DNA of 18,571 bases, taken from the NCBI GenBank assembly GCA_026197015.1, contig JAPHRB010000160.1, positions 1 to 18,571 on the forward strand, in the 5' to 3' direction. Below, one piece after another: positions 1 to 7,551 of the stretch (its first letter is position 1; each line of letters opens with the position of its first letter). The stretch comes from Gammaproteobacteria bacterium. GTDB taxonomy: Bacteria > Pseudomonadota > Gammaproteobacteria > SZUA-229. The translations under genes were made by a program, and so were the position numbers. Under the pieces are notes generated by a model, which saw only the letters and a list, made by a program, of their open reading frames with translations, was not told where the DNA came from and ran no database searches.

Positions 1-738
1 AGAGGAGAGTGATAACTGTCTATTAATACGATCTCTTAAAAGTGTGCGATTGGGTATACCCGTTAGTGAGTCATATAGAGTCAGCTGCTCAACTTTTTTA
101 TTAGACTCGGAGTATTGTTTGTTTAATCTTTCTAACCGGTTTTTATTGATGATTAAAGCAGATTGAGTTTCTTCCAGTTCTTTTACTGCGAGTGCATTTT
201 CAATCGCAATGCTTACAATTCCAGCAAACATAGTTAACATATTCAGGTCACGCTGGGTGAATTCAAGACCATCTTGTTTATTTATGGCTGCAATGCCACC
301 CAGAAAGTGCTTTCTGCCTTGCAGTGGTACAAGAATTAAAGTTCCAGCTTCTTTTTCCCACTGATTTCGTTCTGTTTCATTTAGTTCATCAAGCACGCCA
401 CGCCACCAGGCTTTTTTGTTTTTCCAGACCCAGCCACATACGCCAAAATTCAGAGGCAGCGATTCACCTATTATCTCATCAGTGTTTTTACCTGCGCCAG
501 CACGATAGGTATAGGTTTCATTGTTATTATCAAGAATCGGGATGAGCAATGTTTCAGCATGAACTAACTGAATAGCACGTTTGGCAACAGTATCAAATAC
601 TCTTTCGAGGTTTAGCTCACTGGCTATGAGTCGAAAAGTATCCTGGAGTAACTCAATTTCAGATTCTCTGTCCTTTAGTTCTTTTCTGAAATCTATTACA
701 TTAGATGTGTTAATAAATTTTTGTGGCACATTAAACAC
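1..738 (-). CDS. Diguanylate cyclase with GAF sensor domain (3'-truncated by window edge)
   Basis: About 246 codons are visible, read leftwards from near 738 and running off the window at base 1. The first ~35 residues are charged and helical. A GAF-type sensor fold follows (roughly residues 35-190; C-terminal part GGIAAINKQDGLEFTQRD, then an IAIENA helix), then a signalling-helix coiled coil, then the start of a GGDEF domain (LYDSLTGIPNRTLLRDRI). The GGEEF catalytic loop lies outside the window, so cyclase activity cannot be confirmed. By family, GAF-GGDEF proteins make cyclic di-GMP in response to a small ligand or redox cue. No in-frame ATG is available near the start. An in-frame TAA at 739-741 limits the gene to GTG at 738 or GTG at 729; neither has a good ribosome site. 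The kinase gene ends 62 bases upstream in the same direction, so cotranscription is possible, but a promoter-like -10 is also present. Confidence 0.85.
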   Translation of the reverse strand, partial: MFNVPQKFINTSNVIDFRKELKDRESEIELLQDTFRLIASELNLERVFDTVAKRAIQLVHAETLLIPILDNNNETYTYRAGAGKNTDEIIGESLPLNFGVCGWVWKNKKAWWRGVLDELNETERNQWEKEAGTLILVPLQGRKHFLGGIAAINKQDGLEFTQRDLNMLTMFAGIVSIAIENALAVKELEETQSALIINKNRLERLNKQYSESNKKVEQLTLYDSLTGIPNRTLLRDRINRQLSLSS

Positions 739-761
739 TTAGTTAACATGATATCACATGT

Positions 762-790
762 ATTATAGTACAAATTTATATAAGTGCCTT
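762..790 (-). promoter_or_regulatory. Possible sigma-70 promoter for the diguanylate cyclase gene
   Basis: On the minus strand a perfect TATAAT occupies 767-762. Seventeen bases upstream is AAGGCA (790-785), which matches the -35 consensus at only three of six positions. The predicted start, near 755, would leave a short leader before the GTG at 738. AT-rich sequence produces such boxes by chance. Confidence 0.35.
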
Positions 791-800
791 TGATCAGGAT

Positions 801-2510
801 TTATTTAAGTAATAAATACAGTGTAAAAAGATTTAAAATGATTAAAACAGCTGTAATTGACTGCCAGAATATAACAGGGTCTTTTTCAACTAATGGCAGA
901 CTGTTTTTCATAAATGAATCATTTGGGTGTGTCAGGTCATGATGAAATTCTGAAAAGCTGTCATAACGTAATCGATGATCAAGGCGTACAGCTTTTTCTA
1001 TAGCACCGTCTAACCATAATGGAATCATAGGGTTATGCTGTAATGCAGAGGTATATTTTATTTTGCTCATTGAGCGCCAGTTGATATTTTTATCTGACTG
1101 GTCTCCATAGGGAAGTTTTCCTGTTAGTACCTCATAAGTGATTACACCTAATGAGAACAGATCTGATTTATTGGTACCGGCTACACCCATTAAATATTCC
1201 GGTGCGGTATAATTTTTTGTGCCAAGCAATTCAAGGCGTTCAACGGGTGACGAAATTTCCTGTATTCCAGCTACTTTGACGGCACCTAGATCAATTATTT
1301 TCACGCTGCCATCTTCTTTGATCATTATATTATCGGGTTTCAGATCACGATGTAACATTTCAAGCCGGTGCAAACCACGTAAACCATGAATAATCTGTTC
1401 AATTATATTGGTGACCTTTTTTATATCAGGTTCTGGGTTCTGTTTTATCCACTCAGCTAATGTTAAACCTTCAATGTATTCAATTAAAAAGTACTGACAG
1501 CTACGTTTACGTTTTTGCTCGTACGTGATCATTACATTCGGGTTATGTATCCGTTTACCAGCCCATTCCTCCATATGAAAACGGTCAATATATGAAGGGT
1601 CATCATCAAAATTAACCGAGGGTGTTTTCATTAACATGATTTGACCGGTTTCAGTGTCTTCAACCATATATAACTGGGATGTGGAGCTGGAGTTAAGCTC
1701 TTTAATTACTTTATAACCATCAATCAGCATATCCGCTGATAAATCAGGAGGGAATGGCAGACGTACCAGATCATTAATAACTTCATTGGCCTGTTGATTC
1801 GGCAATTGTTTTATCTGGATGATCTGGCAAGTTACATTATCGTGGCTTCCTTCAGTTAAAGCGGAGCTAACCAGCTTATCGGCTAATACATTAAGGTTGG
1901 CAGACTGACTAACAATATTTCGAATTTGCTGGTCTGAGATATAATCGTGTATGCCATCTGTGGTCATAACGAAAACATCATCGGCTTCCAGGCCTACTGA
2001 TTTGTAATCAATATCTATGTGCAGGTCGACACCAATAGCACGGCTTAAATAATTTTTTTCTTTGGTTATCCAGATACGGTGATCATTGGTGAGTTGTTCA
2101 ATATTTCCGTCCCGTATACGGTAAATGCGGCTATCACCGATATGTAAAATATGCGCTGTGGTTGATTTAAAAATTAATGCTGAAAATGTAGTGACGTAAG
2201 CTTTGGCATGTTCATCTGTGCTTTTTCCATAGAGCCAGCTGTTTAAAGCGGTAAGAACCCTGGCTCCTGATGTTTTAACTGTCCAGCTTTCTGGCGTGCT
2301 GTAGTAATCGCTGAAAAAACCCTTAACAACATATTCAGAAGCTTCTTTTGGAAAAGCGCAACTACCCATGCCATCCGCGATAATAGCGGATATACCTTTA
2401 TTTTCGAGTAGTTGGCCTTCAGGTGTGACAATGCCATATGAGTCTTCATTATTGTCTTTAATGCCCGCGTCTGAACTTTGTGCGATATTAATTTTTAGCT
2501 GATTGCTCAT
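801..2510 (-). CDS. Fused PP2C-type protein phosphatase / Ser-Thr protein kinase with C-terminal membrane anchor
   Basis: 569 residues. Residues ~5-235 form a PP2C phosphatase with the metal-site motifs NNEDSYG (20-26), ADGMGS (45-50), GDSRIYR (125-131), TTDGIHDY (183-190) and SHDNVT (222-227). Residues ~264-535 form a Hanks-type kinase: Lys295, alpha-C Glu314/315, HRDLKPDN (387-394, catalytic Asp389), DLG in place of DFG (Asp407) and APE (436-438). The glycine-rich loop is degenerate: NSSSTSQ (273-279) has no glycine. A single hydrophobic segment at ~549-568 ends the protein, so both domains should sit in the cytoplasm on the inner membrane. The gene follows narK in the same direction. A similar kinase lies between nasA and nirB in Pseudomonas aeruginosa (PA1782, from memory), so the link to nitrate assimilation is not unique. 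Its substrate is unknown; reversible phosphorylation of a transport or assimilation component is an inference. Confidence 0.93.
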   Translation of the reverse strand: MSNQLKINIAQSSDAGIKDNNEDSYGIVTPEGQLLENKGISAIIADGMGSCAFPKEASEYVVKGFFSDYYSTPESWTVKTSGARVLTALNSWLYGKSTDEHAKAYVTTFSALIFKSTTAHILHIGDSRIYRIRDGNIEQLTNDHRIWITKEKNYLSRAIGVDLHIDIDYKSVGLEADDVFVMTTDGIHDYISDQQIRNIVSQSANLNVLADKLVSSALTEGSHDNVTCQIIQIKQLPNQQANEVINDLVRLPFPPDLSADMLIDGYKVIKELNSSSTSQLYMVEDTETGQIMLMKTPSVNFDDDPSYIDRFHMEEWAGKRIHNPNVMITYEQKRKRSCQYFLIEYIEGLTLAEWIKQNPEPDIKKVTNIIEQIIHGLRGLHRLEMLHRDLKPDNIMIKEDGSVKIIDLGAVKVAGIQEISSPVERLELLGTKNYTAPEYLMGVAGTNKSDLFSLGVITYEVLTGKLPYGDQSDKNINWRSMSKIKYTSALQHNPMIPLWLDGAIEKAVRLDHRLRYDSFSEFHHDLTHPNDSFMKNSLPLVEKDPVIFWQSITAVLIILNLFTLYLLLK

Positions 2511-2622
2511 ATTTTTATTGTCTTGTTAATACAGTATATTACTGGGTTTTTACAGTTATACAGGTTCATTTTCTCGGGGTCAGCTCGCTACTCTGTCAGT
2601 TCCTGGTGGTTTGGATTAAGTA

Positions 2623-2649
2623 GAAAGGGCGCAAAAAACGCGGCCTTTC
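2623..2649 (-). other. Intergenic hairpin between narK and the phosphatase-kinase gene
   Basis: GAAAGG (2623-2628) pairs with CCTTTC (2644-2649), then a G/G mismatch, then CGC (2630-2632) pairs with GCG (2640-2642), around a 7-base loop. It lies 35 bases past the narK stop codon. In the minus-strand transcript the U-run is in the loop, not after the stem, so it is not a classical intrinsic terminator. It may protect or end the narK message, or only reduce read-through. Confidence 0.45.
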
Positions 2650-2683
2650 CCCGATGGAAATGTTCCTTAGCCCTGTTAGTTAA

Positions 2684-4153
2684 TTAAGTTTCAATAACCT
2701 GCACAGTACCATCTGGTAATACTTCAGTCATCTTGTTAGAAGGTTCTTTAAGTATGAATACGCTTGCCAGAAAAACAAATGCTGCCGCACCCGCAATCAC
2801 CAAAAAGAATATTTCTGAAGAAACAAATGAAAGTACGGTTAAGAAAGCAACAGCACCTACATTTCCATAGGCGCCCGTCATACCGGCAATTTGCCCGGTA
2901 AGGCGGCGTTTGATTAGTGGAACTACAGCAAAGACAGCTCCGTTACCCGCGTTAACAAATAATGAACAAAAAATAGTGACGGCAATTGCACCAGCAAGTG
3001 ACCAGCTAGAACTGATTTGACTCATTAGCGCGTAACCAATAATTAGGCAAAACATAATTATAACCAGGGTGCGTTTACGGCCGTATTTATCTGAAATCCA
3101 GCCACCCGCAGGCCTCATAATCAAATTTAAACCCGCAAAAATTGATGCAACCAGACCTGCACCAGCAGGCGATAATTGAAAGGTATCCATAAAGAATAAA
3201 GGCAACATTGAAATGATTGCAAGCTCAGAGCCAAAAGTAACCATGTATGACAGGTTTAATACGGCTACCTGACTGAACTTGTAACGTTCAATTTCAGGAA
3301 CCTCTGATGTGAATACATGTGAGTTTACCTGATACATACGGAAAGCCTGAAACAGGTAAAGAGACGCCAGTACAATATATATAGTATTGGTTACACCTGT
3401 TTCTAACATGCCGATATTTGATGGGCTTAGTTTCCATGTTAGTACGCCAAGTGCAGCATACATGGGCATATTCATAATTAGATATAAAACGAAATCTGTC
3501 TTGCTGGAAATTTCTAAAGCACCACTTTTTTTAGGTTTGAAATAGGTTGATCCTTTAGGTGTGTCAGTAGTGCTAAAGTAATAAATAAAAGAATATACAA
3601 AAGCCAGTACGCCTGTGCTGGCTACCGCATAACGCCAGCCATCATCACCACCAATTAATAATGCAATAGTCGGTAAGCTGATTGCGGCGCCGGCAGAACC
3701 AAAATTACCCCAACCCCCGTAAATGCCCTGAGCGATACCAGCCTGACGAGCTGGGTACCATTCAGATATCATGCGGATACCGATAACAAAACCGGCACCA
3801 GAAAAACCTAGAAGAAAACGCATAATAGCAAGTTGTTCAAAATTTTGTGCTACTGCAAATCCAAAACAGAGCAGGGCTGAAATCATAAGCAGAAAAGAAT
3901 ATATACGCTTGGGCCCGAAGCTATCCACCAGCATGCCAATTATAATCCTCGCTGGAATAGTCAATGCTACATTTAATATAAGTAACGTTTTAATTTGCTG
4001 GTCACTTAAACCCATTGTTTCGCGCATGGCTGCTAATAGCGGGGCGTGATTAAACCAGATGACAAAGGTTATAAAAAATGCAATCCATGAAAGGTGCAAT
4101 ATACGAGTATTGCCACTAAACGAAAATATTTTAATACTACTTGAAGTGTTCAT
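2684..4153 (-). CDS. narK: NarK/NasA-type nitrate/nitrite transporter (MFS)
   Basis: 489 residues with about 12 hydrophobic segments, in the normal range for NarK. It is an inner-membrane major facilitator that imports nitrate and/or exchanges it for nitrite. Visible signatures are: the substrate-binding arginine of TM2 (Arg69, TIPARIIIGM); the MFS loop GMLVDSFGPKR; the first nitrate signature GGWGNFGSAG (136-145); the TM8 arginine (Arg337, NLIMRPAGG) followed by SDKYGRKR; and the second signature GAYGNVGA (417-424). A short AGGA lies about 10 bases before the ATG. A sigma-54 element lies 39-54 bases upstream of the start. The gene diverges from nirB and is followed on its own strand by the phosphatase-kinase. 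Transport direction and nitrate versus nitrite preference cannot be read from sequence; the assimilatory neighbours favour nitrate uptake. Confidence 0.95.
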   Translation of the reverse strand: MNTSSSIKIFSFSGNTRILHLSWIAFFITFVIWFNHAPLLAAMRETMGLSDQQIKTLLILNVALTIPARIIIGMLVDSFGPKRIYSFLLMISALLCFGFAVAQNFEQLAIMRFLLGFSGAGFVIGIRMISEWYPARQAGIAQGIYGGWGNFGSAGAAISLPTIALLIGGDDGWRYAVASTGVLAFVYSFIYYFSTTDTPKGSTYFKPKKSGALEISSKTDFVLYLIMNMPMYAALGVLTWKLSPSNIGMLETGVTNTIYIVLASLYLFQAFRMYQVNSHVFTSEVPEIERYKFSQVAVLNLSYMVTFGSELAIISMLPLFFMDTFQLSPAGAGLVASIFAGLNLIMRPAGGWISDKYGRKRTLVIIMFCLIIGYALMSQISSSWSLAGAIAVTIFCSLFVNAGNGAVFAVVPLIKRRLTGQIAGMTGAYGNVGAVAFLTVLSFVSSEIFFLVIAGAAAFVFLASVFILKEPSNKMTEVLPDGTVQVIET

Positions 4154-4191
4154 TTATTCGTAATCCTGAAATTTATATTTCCTGTCTTATA

Positions 4192-4207
4192 CGCAAAATT
4201 AATGCCA
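4192..4207 (-). promoter_or_regulatory. Sigma-54 (-24/-12) promoter for narK
   Basis: Read on the minus strand from 4207, TGGCATTAATTTTGCG places GG and GC exactly 12 bases apart, as in the consensus TGGCACG-N4-TTGCW. The mismatches are the C and G of CACG and the last base. The predicted start is near 4181, 28 bases before the narK ATG. Confidence 0.7.
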
Positions 4208-4270
4208 TTCAATTTATAACAAAATAAAACAAAGACTTAAGTAGTATATTTCTTTATGAAATTTTTTTTG

Positions 4271-4287
4271 TGCACAATATCAGTGCA
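4271..4287. promoter_or_regulatory. Probable NtrC-type activator site
   Basis: TGCAC (4271-4275), seven bases, then GTGCA (4283-4287) forms a perfect 5-bp dyad with the 17-base geometry of known NtrC sites (TGCACC-N5-GGTGCA). Its centre is about 98 bases upstream of the predicted narK start and about 289 bases from the nirB start, both workable enhancer distances. The regulator's identity is inferred from the motif and the nitrogen genes. Confidence 0.65.
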
Positions 4288-4405
4288 AAAGATGAGGCTT
4301 TGATAAATAACGCTATCGGTATGGTGTTTTTTGGTGCAGAAAAACCTGTTTTTAAAATATGAGATGGTGTTAAGGCATAAAATTTACAGTGTTATACATA
4401 AAATA

Positions 4406-4442
4406 AGCATTTAACTAAATGCTGTATTAAGGTGCGACGCAC
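4406..4442. repeat. Two adjacent inverted repeats in the control region
   Basis: AGCATTT (4406-4412) and AAATGCT (4417-4423) are perfect 7-bp arms around AACT. Nine bases after it, GTGCGACGCAC (4432-4442) is a perfect 5-bp dyad around one base. The second is centred roughly 130 bases upstream of the predicted nirB start, a typical position for a sigma-54 activator, but its half-sites point the opposite way from an NtrC site. Both could be operators for another regulator. Confidence 0.45.
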
Positions 4443-4540
4443 TATATTGGGGCGACTACAACTAATTCTAAGTATGTTTTAAAAGTAAAAAACAATAATT
4501 TATACATATAATTCAATGTGTTAGCATGTTTATGTGTTGT

Positions 4541-4556
4541 TGGCATGTTTAATGCT
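4541..4556 (+). promoter_or_regulatory. Sigma-54 (-24/-12) promoter for the nirB operon
   Basis: TGGCATGTTTAATGCT has GG and GC exactly 12 bases apart and differs from TGGCACG-N4-TTGCW at two positions. The predicted start is near 4568, 35 bases before the nirB ATG. An imperfect copy of its left half, TTAGCATGTTTA, lies 20 bases upstream (4521-4532) but lacks the -12 GC. Confidence 0.7.
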
Positions 4557-4602
4557 CTATTGAATTTAATTAATAAATTAGCCTCATCGATGGAGTCAGC
4601 AC

Positions 4603-7041
4603 ATGAAAGAAAAACTAGTCGTTATTGGTAATGGTATGGCAGGTATGCGTACTGTTGAAGAACTGCTGGAAATTGCACCAGACAAGTATGAAATTACTGT
4701 CTTTGGCGCAGAAAATTACGGTAACTACAATCGCATTCTTTTATCTCCTGTTTTATGTGGTGAAAAGACTATTGATGAAATCATGTTAAATGATGAGCAA
4801 TGGTATGAAGATAACAATGTGACTTTACATAAGGGTGTGAAAGTAACGTATGTTGATCGTAAGTCATGTACGGTTACAGCAGATAATGGTACAACCCAGA
4901 CTTATGATCGACTATTGATTTCAACCGGTTCAGATCCTTTTATTATTCCTGTTCCAGGGCATGATCTTCCAGGTGTTATTGGTTTCCGCGATATTAAAGA
5001 TGTGGATGCCATGATTGAAACATCTAAAACCAGGAAAAGAGCAGTTGTTATCGGTGGCGGCCTTTTAGGTTTAGAAGCTGCTAATGGTTTAATTAAGCAG
5101 GGCATGGATGTAACGGTTGTCCATTTAATGGACTGCTTAATGGAACGTCAGTTGGATGATATATCTGGTGAGATGTTAAAGAAATCATTAGAAGCTCAGG
5201 GTATGAAGTTTAAGATGAAATCTTCAACAACTGAGATACAGGGTGATGGTAAAGTTGAGAAAATTATTTTTTCTGATGGCTCAGAAATAGAAACAGATTT
5301 AATCGTTATGGCAGTCGGTATTCGTCCGAATATTGAGCTAGCTAAAAAGATTGGTCTGCATTGTGAACGAGGTATAGTCGTAAACGATACGTTACAGACC
5401 TATGATCCAAAAATTTATGCAATCGGTGAATGTATTGAACACCGAGGTATGCTTTATGGTTTAGTTGCGCCGTTATTTGAAATGGCAAAAGTCTGTGCGA
5501 ACCATCTTGCTGAATATGGGATTGGTATTTATACCGGAACAGTAACTTCAACGAAATTAAAAGTTACAGGAATAGATTTATTCTCTGCGGGTGATTTCAG
5601 AGGTGATGAAACTACAGAAGATATAGTAGTACGTGATGCAAGTCGTGGTGTTTATAAAAAGATTGTAATTAAAGATGAAAAGATCATAGGTGCAGTTTTA
5701 TACGGCGATACCATTGATGGTTCCTGGTATATCAAGTTAATGCGTGAAGCTACTAATATCACAGATATTCGTGATGCATTAATGTTTGGTCAAGGTCACC
5801 TTGGTGACTCTGGTCATGGTGGTAATGTCGTTGCTAACATGTCGGATGATGCAGAAATTTGCGGTTGTAATGGTGTAACAAAAGGTGATGTGGTTAATGC
5901 TATTACGGTTAAGGGTTTATTCACATTAGAAGATGTACGAGCACATACTAAAGCATCCTCATCTTGTGGTTCATGTACAGGTTTAGTTGAGCAGTTATTA
6001 GAAACAACTTTAGGTGGTGATTATGCAGCACCTGAAGCTAAATCCATTTGTGGCTGTACTGAACATAGTCATGACTATGTTCGTGAACAAATTCGAAATC
6101 AAAAGTTAACCTCAATTTCTGATGTATATAAAAAGCTAAACTGGAAAAATAACGATGGCTGTGCAGCTTGTCGTATGTCAGTTAACTATTATGTAATCAG
6201 TACATGGCCTGAAGAATCAAAAGATGATTATCAGTCACGTTTCATTAATGAACGTGCTCATGCAAATATTCAGAAAGACGGTACATACTCAGTTATTCCA
6301 CGTATGTGGGGTGGTATGACAACTCCCAAAGAATTACGTGCAATTGCAAATGTTGCTGAAAAATTCGATTTAGATACGGTTCACGTAACTGGTGGTCAGC
6401 GTATTGGCCTGTATGGTGTTAAGAAAGAAGAATTGCCTTTAATCTGGAAAGACTTAAATGATGAAGGTCTTGTATCTGGACATGCATACGGCAAAGCTTT
6501 ACGAACAGTTAAAACCTGCGTTGGTAAAGAATGGTGTCGTTTTGGTACTCAGGATTCAACAGGTATTGGCATAAAGCTTGAGCAATTAAGCTGGGGTTCA
6601 TGGATGCCGCATAAGTTTAAGATGGCGGCGTCTGGATGTCCGCGTAATTGCGCAGAAGCAACTATCAAAGATTTTGGTGTGGTTTGCGTTGATTCAGGTT
6701 ATGAATTACATATTGGTGGTAATGGTGGTATTAAGGTTCGTGCAACTGATTTTTTAACACGCGTTGATACGGAAGAAGAAGTGCTGGAGTATGCAGCTGC
6801 TTTCTGTCAAATATATCGTGAAGAAGCACGATATCTGGAACGTACTGCGCCATGGATTGAACGTGTAGGTTTTACGTATGTTAAAGAAAGTATCGTAGAT
6901 GATGTTGAAAAGCGTAAGCAGCTGGCCGAACGCTTTAAGTTCTCGCAGAAAGTGACCAGGTCGCAGGATGATCCGTGGACTGATCGTTCAACAAATGGTG
7001 TTGACGCGCATGAATTTACGCCGCTTAAAGTTATTGGTTAA
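4603..7041 (+). CDS. nirB: Assimilatory nitrite reductase large subunit (NAD(P)H, siroheme)
   Basis: 812 residues, close to the family size. It reduces nitrite to ammonium in the cytoplasm with six electrons from NAD(P)H. In order: an FAD/NAD(P)H disulfide-reductase-type domain with GNGMAG (9-14) and a second Rossmann motif VVIGGGLLGLEAA (148-160); two BFD-like [2Fe-2S] segments with Cys420/422/455/458 and Cys483/485/520/523; a ferredoxin-like half domain; and the siroheme/[4Fe-4S] domain with Cys639-x5-Cys645 and GCPRNC (Cys679-x3-Cys683). All cluster ligands are present. GGAG at 4592-4595 sits 7 bases before the ATG. It is the first gene of a long plus-strand run and is read from a sigma-54 element. 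No cobA/cysG-type siroheme synthesis gene is visible in this window, although such a gene often sits beside nirBD. Confidence 0.97.
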   Translation: MKEKLVVIGNGMAGMRTVEELLEIAPDKYEITVFGAENYGNYNRILLSPVLCGEKTIDEIMLNDEQWYEDNNVTLHKGVKVTYVDRKSCTVTADNGTTQTYDRLLISTGSDPFIIPVPGHDLPGVIGFRDIKDVDAMIETSKTRKRAVVIGGGLLGLEAANGLIKQGMDVTVVHLMDCLMERQLDDISGEMLKKSLEAQGMKFKMKSSTTEIQGDGKVEKIIFSDGSEIETDLIVMAVGIRPNIELAKKIGLHCERGIVVNDTLQTYDPKIYAIGECIEHRGMLYGLVAPLFEMAKVCANHLAEYGIGIYTGTVTSTKLKVTGIDLFSAGDFRGDETTEDIVVRDASRGVYKKIVIKDEKIIGAVLYGDTIDGSWYIKLMREATNITDIRDALMFGQGHLGDSGHGGNVVANMSDDAEICGCNGVTKGDVVNAITVKGLFTLEDVRAHTKASSSCGSCTGLVEQLLETTLGGDYAAPEAKSICGCTEHSHDYVREQIRNQKLTSISDVYKKLNWKNNDGCAACRMSVNYYVISTWPEESKDDYQSRFINERAHANIQKDGTYSVIPRMWGGMTTPKELRAIANVAEKFDLDTVHVTGGQRIGLYGVKKEELPLIWKDLNDEGLVSGHAYGKALRTVKTCVGKEWCRFGTQDSTGIGIKLEQLSWGSWMPHKFKMAASGCPRNCAEATIKDFGVVCVDSGYELHIGGNGGIKVRATDFLTRVDTEEEVLEYAAAFCQIYREEARYLERTAPWIERVGFTYVKESIVDDVEKRKQLAERFKFSQKVTRSQDDPWTDRSTNGVDAHEFTPLKVIG

Positions 7042-7142
7042 TGTAAATTTAAAGCTAATTAATATTCGCATTTATATAAAAGTTTAGAAGTGAGTCATCA
7101 CATTCATGCGATAAAAACAGATTAAAAGTTGAGGTACATAAT

Positions 7143-7454
7143 ATGTCAAGTTGGATTGAAGTCGGTTTAGTAGAAGATATTCCAGTGTTAGGTGCACGTG
7201 TTGTAAGAAATGGTGAGAATGACATTGCTGTATTTCGTAATAGCAATGACGAAATATTTGCAGTAAATGATAGTTGCCCGCATAAAAAAGGCAAGCTGTC
7301 TCAGGGGATTGTGCATGATAAATCAGTAACCTGTCCATTACATAACTGGAAAATAGATTTAACTAATGGTGAAGCATTAGGCCCGGACATAGGTTGTACA
7401 GGACACTATGCAACTAAAATCGAAGGTGGAAAAATATTAATAGAACTAAAATAA
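7143..7454 (+). CDS. nirD: Nitrite reductase small subunit, Rieske [2Fe-2S] protein
   Basis: 103 residues, a single Rieske domain. The cluster ligands are intact: Cys45-x-His47 (SCPHKKG) and Cys64-x2-His67 (CPLHNW). Enterobacterial NirD, as I recall it, has lost these residues, so this protein belongs to the cluster-bearing assimilatory type and may take part in electron transfer to NirB. GAGG at 7131-7134 gives a good ribosome site 8 bases before the ATG. It lies 101 bases after nirB and should be cotranscribed with it. Product and pairing are clear; whether the cluster is required for activity is not shown by sequence. Confidence 0.95.
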   Translation: MSSWIEVGLVEDIPVLGARVVRNGENDIAVFRNSNDEIFAVNDSCPHKKGKLSQGIVHDKSVTCPLHNWKIDLTNGEALGPDIGCTGHYATKIEGGKILIELK

Positions 7455-7551
7455 CCTGACTGACATCTAAATTAAAATTGATATTTTAAAGTACTAACAT
7501 TTGGTTTAGAGATGTCTGATAAAAATTATAAAATCATGGAATTAGTCGCTT

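Larger units (their letters stand above)
4154..4602. promoter_or_regulatory. Divergent control region between narK and nirB
   Basis: This 449-base gene-free stretch is strongly AT-rich. It contains a minus-strand sigma-54 element for narK, a plus-strand sigma-54 element for nirB, an NtrC-type palindrome, an isolated GGTGCA half-site (4333-4338), and two further inverted repeats (4406-4442). A possible IHF site with one mismatch lies at 4293-4305. I see no convincing sigma-70 promoter and no structured leader: the predicted nirB transcript start is only ~35 bases before the ATG, which leaves no room for a riboswitch or antiterminator. Confidence 0.75.

Noticed and set aside
324..545. Plus-strand open frame of 73 codons
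   Set aside because: It lies antisense within the GAF region of the partial cyclase gene, whose translation is clearly domain-like; this frame shows no motif or ribosome site.
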